This document shows positions 17,672 through 25,608 of a DNA stretch of 64,000 nucleotides, piece after piece. Both the position numbers and the translations under genes were made by a program. Positions within the stretch are counted from its first letter, which is position 1, and the number at the start of each line of letters is the position of its first letter. Where the stretch lies: NCBI GenBank assembly GCA_965267405.1, contig OZ253954.1, positions 1,488,001-1,552,000 of the forward strand. Direction: 5' to 3'. The DNA comes from JAPPOI01 sp028818055 (GTDB lineage Bacteria > Pseudomonadota > Alphaproteobacteria > Rhodobacterales > Rhodobacteraceae). Under the pieces are notes generated by a model, which saw only the letters and a program-made list of their open reading frames with translations, was not told where the DNA came from and did no database searches.

Positions 17672-19267
17672 ATGGCTGACACCGACGCTACGGGATCCGA
17701 TTCAGGCATCAGCGCAGAATTTGAAACCGATTTCGAAATGGGTCAGGACAATATCCGACCGTTCGGACTAGACATCCACAACCCAGTATTCTTGATCTCA
17801 AGCCTTGTTATTATTGCCTTTGTTCTTCTATCGCTGGCCAATCAGGAGGCATCTGCCGAGTTTTTCGGCTGGTTGCGCCCGTATCTCACAAGCAATTTTG
17901 ACTGGTTTCTTGTGATCTCAGTTGATCTCATGCTGGTATTCTTGCTGGCGCTTATTTTCTTGCCAGTGGGACGCGTTCGGATTGGTGGCAAGGATGCTCA
18001 GCCGGACTATTCCTATGCAGGATGGATTGCGATGATGTTCGCAGCCGGCATTGGCATCGGCCTTTTGTTCTTTGGCGTGCTTGAGCCCACGTATTACAAC
18101 TTCTCTGAAGGTGGAAATGCCAGACCTCTGAATATCGACATTACCCAACCAGGGAATGAGTATATTGGGGTCGTCGGCACAATTCACCATTGGGGCCTCG
18201 AAGGCTGGGCAGTGTACGCGGTGGTTGGCCTGACATTGGCGATCTTTGCATACAACAAAGGTATGCCAATGACGCTTCGGTCGGCTTTCTATCCAATTCT
18301 CGGAGATCGCATCTGGGGTTGGTGGGGTCACATCATCGACACGTTGGCGGTCTTTGCGACACTGTTCGGTTTGACCACATCACTTGGACTTGGCGCGCAA
18401 CAGGTTGCGTTCGGTCTGGAAGAGGTGTTCGGCATCCAACAATCCAACACGGTTACAGTGATCTTGATCATCGGCATTACCGCAATCGCGTTGGGTTCGG
18501 TTTTGATGGGTATGGACAAGGGCGTTAAGCGACTATCGGAAATCAACATGTTGATGGCCGTCGCTCTGTTCCTGTTCGTGTTCTTCGTCACCGGTGCAGT
18601 CACAGCGATCACGCGGTACTTCAACGTGATGGTCGACTATGTGACGTTGCTTCCCGCACTTTCGAATCCGTTTGGCCGCGAAGACACAAGCTTCTTCCAC
18701 GGTTGGACGACGTTCTATTGGGCGTGGTGGATTGCATGGTCCCCGTTCGTGGGCATGTTCATCGCACGGATTTCGAAGGGCCGTACGGTTCGCGAATTCA
18801 TCCTTTGTGCTTTGATCGCGCCAACGCTCGTCTGTGCGCTTTGGATGTCGACGTTTGGCGGAGCCGCCATCGACATGCTGAATGCGGGTGGCGCGGAAGG
18901 CGTCAAAGCAACAGTCATCGATAGCTACAAGCCGGAAGGCGCGCTGTTTGGCTTCCTTCAGGAATTGCCGCTTTACGGCATCGTGTCACCGATCGCTCTG
19001 ATCCTGATCGTGATCTTCTTTGTGACGTCGTCGGACTCGGGTTCGCTCGTCATCGATACGATCACCGCGGGTGGCAAGATGGATGCACCGGTTGTTCAGC
19101 GGATTTTCTGGTGCACCTTGGAAGGTCTTGTTGCGATCGCCCTTCTTTTGGGCGGCGGCTTGGCCGCGCTTCAGGGCGCTGCGGTGTCGACGGGTATCCC
19201 GTTCACCATCGTTGTGCTCTTGATGTGCTACACGGTCTACAAGGCACTTCAGACAGAAGAGCGCTGA
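17672..19267 (+). CDS. BCCT family transporter (betaine/choline/carnitine type)
   Basis: A 531-residue inner-membrane protein with about twelve hydrophobic helices. BCCT markers are visible: AGIGIGLLFFGVLEPTYY near residue 126, HHWGLEGWAVYAVVG, and TFYWAWWIAWSPFVGMFIARISKGRT near residue 345. Family members import glycine betaine, choline, carnitine or DMSP using Na+ or H+. The aromatic box residues are present but do not fix the substrate; betaine or DMSP would fit a marine bacterium. A strong AAGGAGGGAG site precedes the ATG. The protein lacks a long cytoplasmic C-terminal osmosensor. A strong terminator follows at 19285. Confidence 0.9.
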   Translation: MADTDATGSDSGISAEFETDFEMGQDNIRPFGLDIHNPVFLISSLVIIAFVLLSLANQEASAEFFGWLRPYLTSNFDWFLVISVDLMLVFLLALIFLPVGRVRIGGKDAQPDYSYAGWIAMMFAAGIGIGLLFFGVLEPTYYNFSEGGNARPLNIDITQPGNEYIGVVGTIHHWGLEGWAVYAVVGLTLAIFAYNKGMPMTLRSAFYPILGDRIWGWWGHIIDTLAVFATLFGLTTSLGLGAQQVAFGLEEVFGIQQSNTVTVILIIGITAIALGSVLMGMDKGVKRLSEINMLMAVALFLFVFFVTGAVTAITRYFNVMVDYVTLLPALSNPFGREDTSFFHGWTTFYWAWWIAWSPFVGMFIARISKGRTVREFILCALIAPTLVCALWMSTFGGAAIDMLNAGGAEGVKATVIDSYKPEGALFGFLQELPLYGIVSPIALILIVIFFVTSSDSGSLVIDTITAGGKMDAPVVQRIFWCTLEGLVAIALLLGGGLAALQGAAVSTGIPFTIVVLLMCYTVYKALQTEER

Positions 19268-19284
19268 TAAAAGCAAAATATGAC

Positions 19285-19310
19285 AAAGGGCCCGCATCGT
19301 CGGGCCCTTT
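19285..19310 (+). terminator. Intrinsic terminator after the BCCT gene
   Basis: AAAGGGCCCG-catcgt-CGGGCCCTTT forms a perfect 10-bp stem with a 6-base loop, 17 bp after the stop codon. The A-rich left arm and T-rich right arm make it potentially active in both directions. Confidence 0.85.
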
Positions 19311-19314
19311 GCTC

Positions 19315-19343
19315 TTGCAGACTCGTCTGGCCGGGCGTATATG
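19315..19343 (+). promoter_or_regulatory. Candidate sigma-70 promoter of the rimP-nusA-infB operon
   Basis: TTGCAG at 19315-19320 and TATATG at 19338-19343 are separated by 17 bases. The element sits just after the BCCT terminator and about 90 bp before rimP, where an operon promoter is needed. Transcription would begin near 19350. Confidence 0.5.
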
Positions 19344-19435
19344 CCTCTCAACAGCGGCGCTTCGGCTTCCACCCCCGAGGCTCCACCGGAAAATACCACG
19401 GGCCCGCTGGCCCGTTTTTTTATGCCTGGATGGCG
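19344..19435 (+). ncRNA. Candidate rimP leader (attenuator-like 5' UTR)
   Basis: The untranslated leader contains a terminator-like hairpin, CGGGCC-cgct-GGCCCG at 19399-19414, followed by seven T. It lies just upstream of rimP and after the candidate promoter. A possible upstream pairing, GCCTC (19343-19347) with GAGGC (19377-19381), could mark an alternative fold. A rimP leader RNA family is known from proteobacteria; membership here is inferred from position and shape only. Confidence 0.5.
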
Positions 19436-20023
19436 ATGAGCGACCTGATTGCAAAAGCCAGTATTGATCGGCGGATGGCCGAGATCGTGACCCCTGTTAT
19501 CGAGGACATGGGGTTCGAACTGGTGCGCATTCGATTGATGGGTGGAAACACCAAGACACTGCAGATCATGGCCGAACGCCCAGATGGCGGGATCGAGGTT
19601 GACGAGTGTGCGGCAATCTCGACGGCCGTCAGTGCCACACTGGATGTCGAAGACCCATTGGAAGACGCGTACACGCTTGAGGTTTCGAGCCCCGGTATCG
19701 ACAGACCGCTCACCCGGCTCAAAGACTTTGATACTTGGGACGGCTACGAAGCCAAGCTGGAAACAGCCGAGATGATCGACGGCCGACGCAGGTTTAAAGG
19801 AACCTTGCAAGGTACCGAGGAAAACGAAGTCCTGATCGAAATCGAGGTTGACGGAAAGCCGACAACCATCGGGCTTGAATTCGACTGGCTGAGCGACGCG
19901 AAGCTGGTTCTGACTGACGAATTGATCCGCGATGTTCTGAAAGCGCGGAAGGATGCGGGCGACGTAGATGAAGCCCAATTCGACGAAGTACAAACAATCA
20001 TGGATGGCGACGAGGAGACCTGA
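19436..20023 (+). CDS. rimP: Ribosome maturation factor RimP
   Basis: RimP acts in 30S subunit assembly. The 195-residue product shows the usual N-terminal block IDRRMAEIVTPVIEDMGFEL, the central CAAISTAVSATLDVEDP and the hallmark YTLEVSSPGIDRPL near residue 82. I use the ATG at 19436 (MSDLIAK...), which matches relatives; an in-frame ATG two codons upstream is also possible. Neither has a strong ribosome-binding site, and the terminator-like hairpin ends only about 15 bases upstream. nusA follows two bases after the stop. Confidence 0.92.
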   Translation: MSDLIAKASIDRRMAEIVTPVIEDMGFELVRIRLMGGNTKTLQIMAERPDGGIEVDECAAISTAVSATLDVEDPLEDAYTLEVSSPGIDRPLTRLKDFDTWDGYEAKLETAEMIDGRRRFKGTLQGTEENEVLIEIEVDGKPTTIGLEFDWLSDAKLVLTDELIRDVLKARKDAGDVDEAQFDEVQTIMDGDEET

Positions 20024-20025
20024 GA

Positions 20026-21657
20026 ATGGCGATCACATCCGCAAACCAACTGGAACTCTTGCAAACGGCAGAAGCTGTTGCGCGTGAAAAGATGATCGAC
20101 CCTGCGTTGGTCATAGAGGCGATGGAAGAAAGCCTCGCCCGTGCAGCAAAGTCCCGGTATGGCGCCGAAATGGATATTCGCGTGTCGATTGACCGGAAGA
20201 CCGGCAAAGCGACATTCACGCGCGTCCGCACAGTCATCGATCCTGACGAGGAAGAGCTTGAAAACTATCAGGCTCAGCTGACTCCAGAGCAGGCAAAACA
20301 ATACCTGGACGACCCAAAGCCGGGCGATGTCATCGTGGACGAAGTTCCGCCGGTGGACATGGGCCGGATTGCGGCTCAGTCGGCCAAGCAGGTGATCTTG
20401 CAGAAAGTTCGCGAAGCCGAACGGGATCGTCAGTACGAAGAATTCAAGGATCGTGCAGGCACGATCATCAACGGCCAGGTCAAGCGCGAAGAGTACGGCA
20501 ACGTGATCGTCGACGTGGGTGCTGGTGAAGCTGTTCTGCGCCGTAACGAAAAGATTGGCCGCGAAAGCTATCGTCCAAACGATCGTATCCGCTGCTACAT
20601 CAAGGATGTACGTCGCGAGACTCGTGGCCCTCAGATCTTCCTGTCACGTACCGCTCCCGAGTTCATGGCTGAGCTCTTCAAGATGGAAGTGCCGGAAATC
20701 TATGACGGCATCATCGAGATCAAGGCGGTTGCTCGTGATCCCGGATCACGTGCCAAGATTGCTGTGATCAGCTACGACAACTCGATCGATCCTGTTGGTG
20801 CTTGTGTCGGTATGCGCGGCAGCCGTGTTCAGGCCGTTGTAAACGAGCTTCAGGGCGAAAAGATCGACATCATTCCTTGGAATGAAGATGCGCCGACTTT
20901 CCTTGTGAACGCTCTGCAGCCCGCAGAGGTAACCAAGGTTGTTCTCGACGAAGAAGCCGAACGGATCGAGGTTGTTGTCCCGGAAGAGCAGCTTTCGCTG
21001 GCCATCGGTCGCCGCGGCCAGAACGTCCGCCTTGCGTCACAGCTGACCGGTCTCGACATCGACATCATGACCGAAGAAGAGGAATCGGCACGTCGTCAGG
21101 CCGAGTTTGAAGAGCGCACCAAGCTCTTTGTTGACTCGCTTGATTTGGACGAATTCTTTGCTCAGTTGCTGGTTTCGGAAGGCTTCACCAATCTTGAAGA
21201 AGTGGCCTATGTCGAACTTGACGAGCTTCTGGTGATTGATGGTGTCGACGAAGATACCGCGAACGAGCTTCAGGCCCGCGCGCGTGATTATATCGACGCA
21301 CAGAACAAGAAAGCACTTGAGCATGCTCAAGAGTTGGGCGCTGAAGCCAGCCTTATTGAATTCGAAGGTCTGACACCCCAAATGGTGGAAGCCTTGGCCG
21401 AAGACGACGTGAAAACACTGGAAGACTTTGCCACCTGCGCCGACTGGGAGTTGGCGGGCGGTTGGACAACTGTCGATGGTGAGCGCGTCAAAGATGACGG
21501 CATTCTGGAAAAGTTTGATGTGTCGCTGGAAGAGGCACAGCATCTGGTCATGACCGCACGCATTCAATTGGGATGGGTTGACCCATCTGATCTTGAGGCT
21601 GATGAGGCCGAAGAAGAAGGCGTTGAAGGCGAAGCCACAGAGGAGGCCGAGGCCTGA
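20026..21657 (+). CDS. nusA: Transcription termination/antitermination factor NusA
   Basis: NusA binds RNA polymerase and nascent RNA and modulates pausing, termination and antitermination. The 543-residue protein has the N-terminal polymerase-binding domain (about 1-130), an S1 domain (INGQVKREEYGNVIVDVG, from about 149), two KH domains including PVGACVGMRGSRVQ and LAIGRRGQNVRLASQL, and C-terminal acidic repeat-like helix-hairpin segments (about 370-520). It ends in a Glu/Ala-rich tail. GAGGAGACC just upstream serves as ribosome-binding site. Confidence 0.96.
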   Translation: MAITSANQLELLQTAEAVAREKMIDPALVIEAMEESLARAAKSRYGAEMDIRVSIDRKTGKATFTRVRTVIDPDEEELENYQAQLTPEQAKQYLDDPKPGDVIVDEVPPVDMGRIAAQSAKQVILQKVREAERDRQYEEFKDRAGTIINGQVKREEYGNVIVDVGAGEAVLRRNEKIGRESYRPNDRIRCYIKDVRRETRGPQIFLSRTAPEFMAELFKMEVPEIYDGIIEIKAVARDPGSRAKIAVISYDNSIDPVGACVGMRGSRVQAVVNELQGEKIDIIPWNEDAPTFLVNALQPAEVTKVVLDEEAERIEVVVPEEQLSLAIGRRGQNVRLASQLTGLDIDIMTEEEESARRQAEFEERTKLFVDSLDLDEFFAQLLVSEGFTNLEEVAYVELDELLVIDGVDEDTANELQARARDYIDAQNKKALEHAQELGAEASLIEFEGLTPQMVEALAEDDVKTLEDFATCADWELAGGWTTVDGERVKDDGILEKFDVSLEEAQHLVMTARIQLGWVDPSDLEADEAEEEGVEGEATEEAEA

Positions 21658-21681
21658 TTTCAGGCCTCGTGCGGGGTTCTC

Positions 21682-22305
21682 ATGTCACGCGGTGGCAGAG
21701 ACAAATTCCGGGATGAACCCGAACGCCGTTGCATCGCGACAGGTGAGGTCCAGCCGAGGCGGGGCCTGATCCGCTTCGCGGTGTCGCCGGACGGTGATGT
21801 CGTGCCTGATATTCTGGGCAAATTGCCCGGACGGGGCATTTGGGTGGCCGCCGAGCGCGAGGCGCTGGCAACAGCCGTTAAAAAGGGGCTTTTCGCCCGA
21901 GCCGCCAAACGGGCTGTTAACGTGCCGGAAACGCTTATTGATGATGTCGAAGCCGGGCTTGCAAAGCGGCTGATCGACGGGATCTCGATGGCCCGTAAGG
22001 CCGGATCTGCGGTAGCGGGCTACGAAAAGGTCAAAGACTGGCTTGGAAAGGACGAAGCGCGGATTCTCCTTCAAGCCAGCGACGGATCGGAACGAGGGAA
22101 GTCAAAACTGCACGCTCCCGGCGGAAAAGGCAGTTTTTTCGAGGTTTTAACAGCCTCAGAATTGGGTTTGTCCTTTGGGCGCGAACGTGTGATACATGCG
22201 GCGCTCGGTTTTGGCGGACTCACTGAACGGATCAGAGAGGACGCCATCCGGTTATCTGGCGTTCGCGAAATGGACGGTGGTTCGGCCACCGGAAAGGTAA
22301 AGTAG
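21682..22305 (+). CDS. YlxR (DUF448) RNA-binding domain fused to an L7Ae-like domain
   Basis: 207 residues. The N-terminal 90 residues form a YlxR-type domain with the signature RRCIATGEV and the GRGIWVAAER block. The remainder resembles the ribosomal L7Ae/L30e RNA-binding fold (LAKRLIDGISMARKAGSAVAG). This fusion is the usual alphaproteobacterial gene between nusA and infB. The exact role is unknown; RNA binding in the nusA-infB context is inferred. infB starts five bases after the stop. Confidence 0.88.
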   Translation: MSRGGRDKFRDEPERRCIATGEVQPRRGLIRFAVSPDGDVVPDILGKLPGRGIWVAAEREALATAVKKGLFARAAKRAVNVPETLIDDVEAGLAKRLIDGISMARKAGSAVAGYEKVKDWLGKDEARILLQASDGSERGKSKLHAPGGKGSFFEVLTASELGLSFGRERVIHAALGFGGLTERIREDAIRLSGVREMDGGSATGKVK

Positions 22306-22310
22306 ACCAT

Positions 22311-24806
22311 ATGAGCGATAGTGACGGCAAAAAGCCATTGGGCCTGAAAGGTCGCGGTCCGGGACAGGTGAAGCAAAGCTTCAGCCACGGCCGGACGAAA
22401 AGCGTTGTGGTTGAAACCAAACGCAAGCGCGTCGTTGTGCCTAAACCCGGTTCCGGGAAGCCGACATCCACGCCAAGTCCGGCGAAGTCGCCTGCGACGG
22501 ATCCGAAGAACAGACCAGCCGGCATTTCGGATGCCGAGCTCGAACGCCGCATGAAAGCGCTGGCAGCTGCGAAAGCTGCCGAGGCGGAAGAAAGCGAACG
22601 TCGCGCCGCTGAAGAGAAAGCACGCGCAGATGAACGCGAACGTCGCCGTGCCGAGGCTGAAGCCAAGGAGCGTGAGGAAAAAGAGCGCGAGGAACGGGCA
22701 CGTGCCCGTGCCGAGGAAGATGAGCGCCGGAAGCGTGAGGCTGAAGAAGCCAAAGCGCGCGCCGAAGCGGCTCCGCCACCTCCGCCAGCCAAGGAAGAGG
22801 CAGGTCCCGCGCGCGGCGCGAACAAGCCAGCGCCAAAAGCTCGCGAACGCGATGACCGTGACAACCGTCGCGATAACCGCGGCGGCAAAGGCAGCCGCGA
22901 TGACGGACGTCGTTCCGGCAAGCTGACCCTGAATCAGGCTCTGTCTGGTGGCGAAGGTGGCCGTCAGAAATCGCTTGCCGCAATGAAGCGGAAGCAGGAG
23001 CGCGCACGCCAAAAAGCGATGGGCGGCAACGTCGAACGCGAAAAGGTGACCCGCACTGTTCAGTTGCCAGAAGCAATCATGGTGGGCGAGCTTGCAAACC
23101 GGATGTCCGAGCGTGTTGCCGATGTGGTCAAGGCGCTTATGACAAACGGCATCATGGCCACTCAGAACCAGACGATCGACGCGGACACCGCGGAACTCAT
23201 CATTGAAGAGTTCGGTCACAAAGTTCAGCGCGTTTCGGATGCTGACGTCGAAGACGTGATCGACTCCGTCGAAGATGCAGAAGGCGATCTGAAATCACGT
23301 CCACCTGTCATCACGGTTATGGGCCACGTCGACCACGGCAAGACCTCGCTTTTGGATGCGATCCGGAATGCGAAGGTTGTTGCTGGCGAAGCGGGCGGCA
23401 TTACGCAGCACATTGGTGCGTATCAGGTTGTACAGGATGGCACGAAACTGACGTTCCTCGACACGCCGGGCCACGCCGCGTTTACATCGATGCGTGCACG
23501 CGGCGCACAGGTGACCGACATTGTTGTTCTGGTTGTCGCAGCGGACGACGCGGTTATGCCGCAGACGATCGAAGCGATTAACCACGCGAAAGCGGCCGAA
23601 GTTCCGATGATCGTGGCGATCAACAAGATCGACCGCCCAGCGGCCAACCCGGACAAGGTTCGCACGGACTTGCTTCAACACGAGGTTATCGTCGAGAAGA
23701 TGTCGGGCGACGTGCAAGACGTCGAAGTCTCGGCGATCAACGGAACCGGATTGGAAGAACTGCTGGAAGCCATCGCGCTTCAGGCGGAAATCCTTGAACT
23801 CAAGGCGAACCCAGATCGCGCAGCATCAGGTGCGGTGATTGAAGCCCAGCTTGATGTTGGCCGGGGACCCGTGGCGACCGTGCTCGTGCAGAACGGTACA
23901 TTGCGCCAAGGCGACATTTTCGTTGTTGGCGAACAGTGGGGCCGTGTGCGCGCGATGGAAAACGACAAGGGCGAGCGGGTGAAAGAAGCCGGTCCGTCGG
24001 TTCCAGTTGAAGTGCTTGGTCTGAACGGCACGCCCGAAGCGGGTGACGTCTTGAACGTTGTTGAGACTGAAGCGCAGGCTCGCGAAATTGCCGAGTACCG
24101 CGAAAACGCTGCCAAAGAAAAGCGCGCAGCAGCTGGTGCGGCGACGACGCTTGAACAGCTTATGGCGAAAGCCAAAGAAGACGAGAACGTTGCTGAGCTA
24201 CCAATCGTGGTTAAAGCAGACGTACAGGGCTCGGCTGAAGCCATCGTTCAGGCAATGGAGAAGATCGGCAATGAAGAAGTCCGTGTTCGTGTCCTGCACT
24301 CGGGCGTCGGCGCGATCACGGAATCCGATGTCGGGCTTGCTGAAGCATCGGGTGCCCCTGTGTTTGGCTTCAATGTTCGGGCGAATGCACCAGCACGAAA
24401 CAGCGCCAACCAAAAAGGTGTCGAGATCCGGTACTACAGCGTGATCTATGACCTGGTTGACGATGTTAAAGCTGCGGCATCCGGCCTGCTTAGCGCCGAA
24501 GTCCGCGAGAACTTCATTGGCTATGCTCAGATCAAAGAGGTCTTCAAGGTCTCGAACGTTGGTAAAGTTGCTGGCTGTCTGGTGACCGAAGGCGTGGCGC
24601 GTCGCTCCGCGGGTGTGCGCCTGCTTCGCGACAACGTTGTGATCCACGAAGGCACATTGAAGACGCTCAAGCGCTTCAAGGACGAAGTACCTGAAGTGCA
24701 ATCAGGCCAGGAATGCGGCATGGCGTTTGAGAACTACGACGACATTCGCGCAGGCGATGTGATCGAGATTTTCGAGCGCGAAGAAGTCGAACGCCAACTC
24801 ACGTAA
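22311..24806 (+). CDS. infB: Translation initiation factor IF-2
   Basis: IF-2 is the GTPase that places fMet-tRNA on the 30S subunit and promotes 50S joining. The 831-residue protein has a highly charged, Ala/Glu/Arg-rich N-terminal region (residues about 80-200, probably a long helix), an IF2_N domain near 245-320, and the G domain with GHVDHGKTS (about 338), DTPGHAAF and NKID. The C-terminal domains include AEVRENFIGYAQIKEVFKVS and end in a fMet-tRNA-binding module. Internal starts that would yield shorter IF-2 forms are possible but not evident. Confidence 0.97.
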   Translation: MSDSDGKKPLGLKGRGPGQVKQSFSHGRTKSVVVETKRKRVVVPKPGSGKPTSTPSPAKSPATDPKNRPAGISDAELERRMKALAAAKAAEAEESERRAAEEKARADERERRRAEAEAKEREEKEREERARARAEEDERRKREAEEAKARAEAAPPPPPAKEEAGPARGANKPAPKARERDDRDNRRDNRGGKGSRDDGRRSGKLTLNQALSGGEGGRQKSLAAMKRKQERARQKAMGGNVEREKVTRTVQLPEAIMVGELANRMSERVADVVKALMTNGIMATQNQTIDADTAELIIEEFGHKVQRVSDADVEDVIDSVEDAEGDLKSRPPVITVMGHVDHGKTSLLDAIRNAKVVAGEAGGITQHIGAYQVVQDGTKLTFLDTPGHAAFTSMRARGAQVTDIVVLVVAADDAVMPQTIEAINHAKAAEVPMIVAINKIDRPAANPDKVRTDLLQHEVIVEKMSGDVQDVEVSAINGTGLEELLEAIALQAEILELKANPDRAASGAVIEAQLDVGRGPVATVLVQNGTLRQGDIFVVGEQWGRVRAMENDKGERVKEAGPSVPVEVLGLNGTPEAGDVLNVVETEAQAREIAEYRENAAKEKRAAAGAATTLEQLMAKAKEDENVAELPIVVKADVQGSAEAIVQAMEKIGNEEVRVRVLHSGVGAITESDVGLAEASGAPVFGFNVRANAPARNSANQKGVEIRYYSVIYDLVDDVKAAASGLLSAEVRENFIGYAQIKEVFKVSNVGKVAGCLVTEGVARRSAGVRLLRDNVVIHEGTLKTLKRFKDEVPEVQSGQECGMAFENYDDIRAGDVIEIFEREEVERQLT

Positions 24807-24823
24807 TAGGCGAGTAAAACGGT

Positions 24824-24861
24824 GAAACGGCGCGTTGGCTTTATTGCCAGCGCGCCGTTTC
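24824..24861 (+). terminator. Long hairpin after infB
   Basis: A 16-bp stem with a single G-U wobble, GAAACGGCGCGTTGGC paired with GCCAGCGCGCCGTTTC, encloses the loop TTTATT 17 bases after infB. No T tract follows, so it may stabilise the mRNA 3' end or terminate weakly. Confidence 0.6.
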
Positions 24862-24911
24862 GTGGTGAGGGGGTAACGAGTGTACTAAACCGATAGCGGG
24901 TGTGGTGGAGT

Positions 24912-25034
24912 CTAAACAGGCCTTCCGTAGAACAGGTCTTTGCCCACGCGAACGGCTATCCTGCCGTCTGCAAGCGCTTGGACGAAAATTCCCTGGACCG
25001 AAATCCGGCTGCTTAGAATTATTGTGCGTATCAT
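24912..25034 (-). CDS. Possible 40-residue protein downstream of mutT
   Basis: Frame starting at the ATG at 25034 encodes 40 residues beginning MIRTIILSSRISVQG and ending VGKDLFYGRPV. The amino acid balance, alternating hydrophobic pattern (ISVQGIFVQ, GRIAVRVG) and lack of rare residues look like a small beta-rich protein rather than noise. GGGGA lies nine bases before the ATG. The frame is open further upstream, but that part reads less like protein. No function can be assigned. It is on the same strand as argJ-mutT, 175 bp after mutT. Confidence 0.4.
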   Translation of the reverse strand: MIRTIILSSRISVQGIFVQALADGRIAVRVGKDLFYGRPV

Positions 25035-25209
25035 TCCGCCAAGTCCCCATTTCTCGGCTACACGCATAGATAGCGGAAATTCCTTCATTTGACAGTTTTT
25101 TGTAACAAACATCGGCGTTTTTCCGCGCAAAACACCGAAAAAGCCGCCCAAAATTTCTGCGCCATGATGAGTTCACACAAAAACTCCCACTGAATCAGGG
25201 GCTTGGCGA

Positions 25210-25608
25210 TTAGAGCCAATCGCGCAGTATTGGGATAATTGGAAGGTCCGCAGGGGGCATTGGATAAGACTTCAGGTCATTGGCGCGGACCCACTTCAAC
25301 GCTTGCCCCTCACGTGATTCTGGAGTGCCCTCCCATTTTCGGCACGCGAACAGCGGCATCAGCAGGTGAAAGTCGTCATAGCTGTGACTCGCGAATGTCA
25401 ACGGCGCCAGGCAGCTTTCCCATGTGTTGATGCCCAATTCTTCGTGCAACTCACGGATGAGCGCAGCTTCAGGGGTTTCTCCGGCCTCAACCTTGCCTCC
25501 GGGAAATTCCCAAAGGCCAGCCATCGATTTTCCTTCAGGGCGCTGGGCTATCAACACCCGTCCGTCAGGATCGATCAGCGCAACCGCGGAAACGAGAACG
25601 GTTTTCAT
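25210..25608 (-). CDS. mutT: 8-oxo-dGTP diphosphatase MutT
   Basis: Hydrolyses oxidised guanine nucleotides such as 8-oxo-dGTP so that they are not built into DNA. The 132-residue protein has the MutT hallmarks: IAQRPEGKSMAGLWEFPGGK, then the Nudix residues in VEAGETPEAALIRELHEELG, and a C-terminal W/L-rich domain ending LPIIPILRDWL. Its start overlaps the argJ stop by four bases, so the two are cotranslated. Confidence 0.92.
   Translation of the reverse strand: MKTVLVSAVALIDPDGRVLIAQRPEGKSMAGLWEFPGGKVEAGETPEAALIRELHEELGINTWESCLAPLTFASHSYDDFHLLMPLFACRKWEGTPESREGQALKWVRANDLKSYPMPPADLPIIPILRDWL

Larger units (their letters stand above)
24807..25209. other. 403-bp region between infB and mutT
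   Basis: It holds the long hairpin at 24824-24861 and a 40-residue minus-strand ORF at 24912-25034 (listed separately). The rest, 25035-25209, shows no convincing gene, terminator or repeat. Confidence 0.6.

Noticed and set aside
22071..23219. Long open frame antisense to ylxR-infB (about 380 codons)
   Set aside because: It mirrors the GC-rich, Ala/Glu/Arg-biased infB N-terminus; the product is Phe/Leu/Ala-rich without motifs, and infB is certain.
24841..25176. 111-codon minus-strand frame in the infB-mutT gap
   Set aside because: It includes the hairpin sequence and reads as a random mix rich in Arg, Cys and Ser; the 40-codon frame in another phase is the better candidate.
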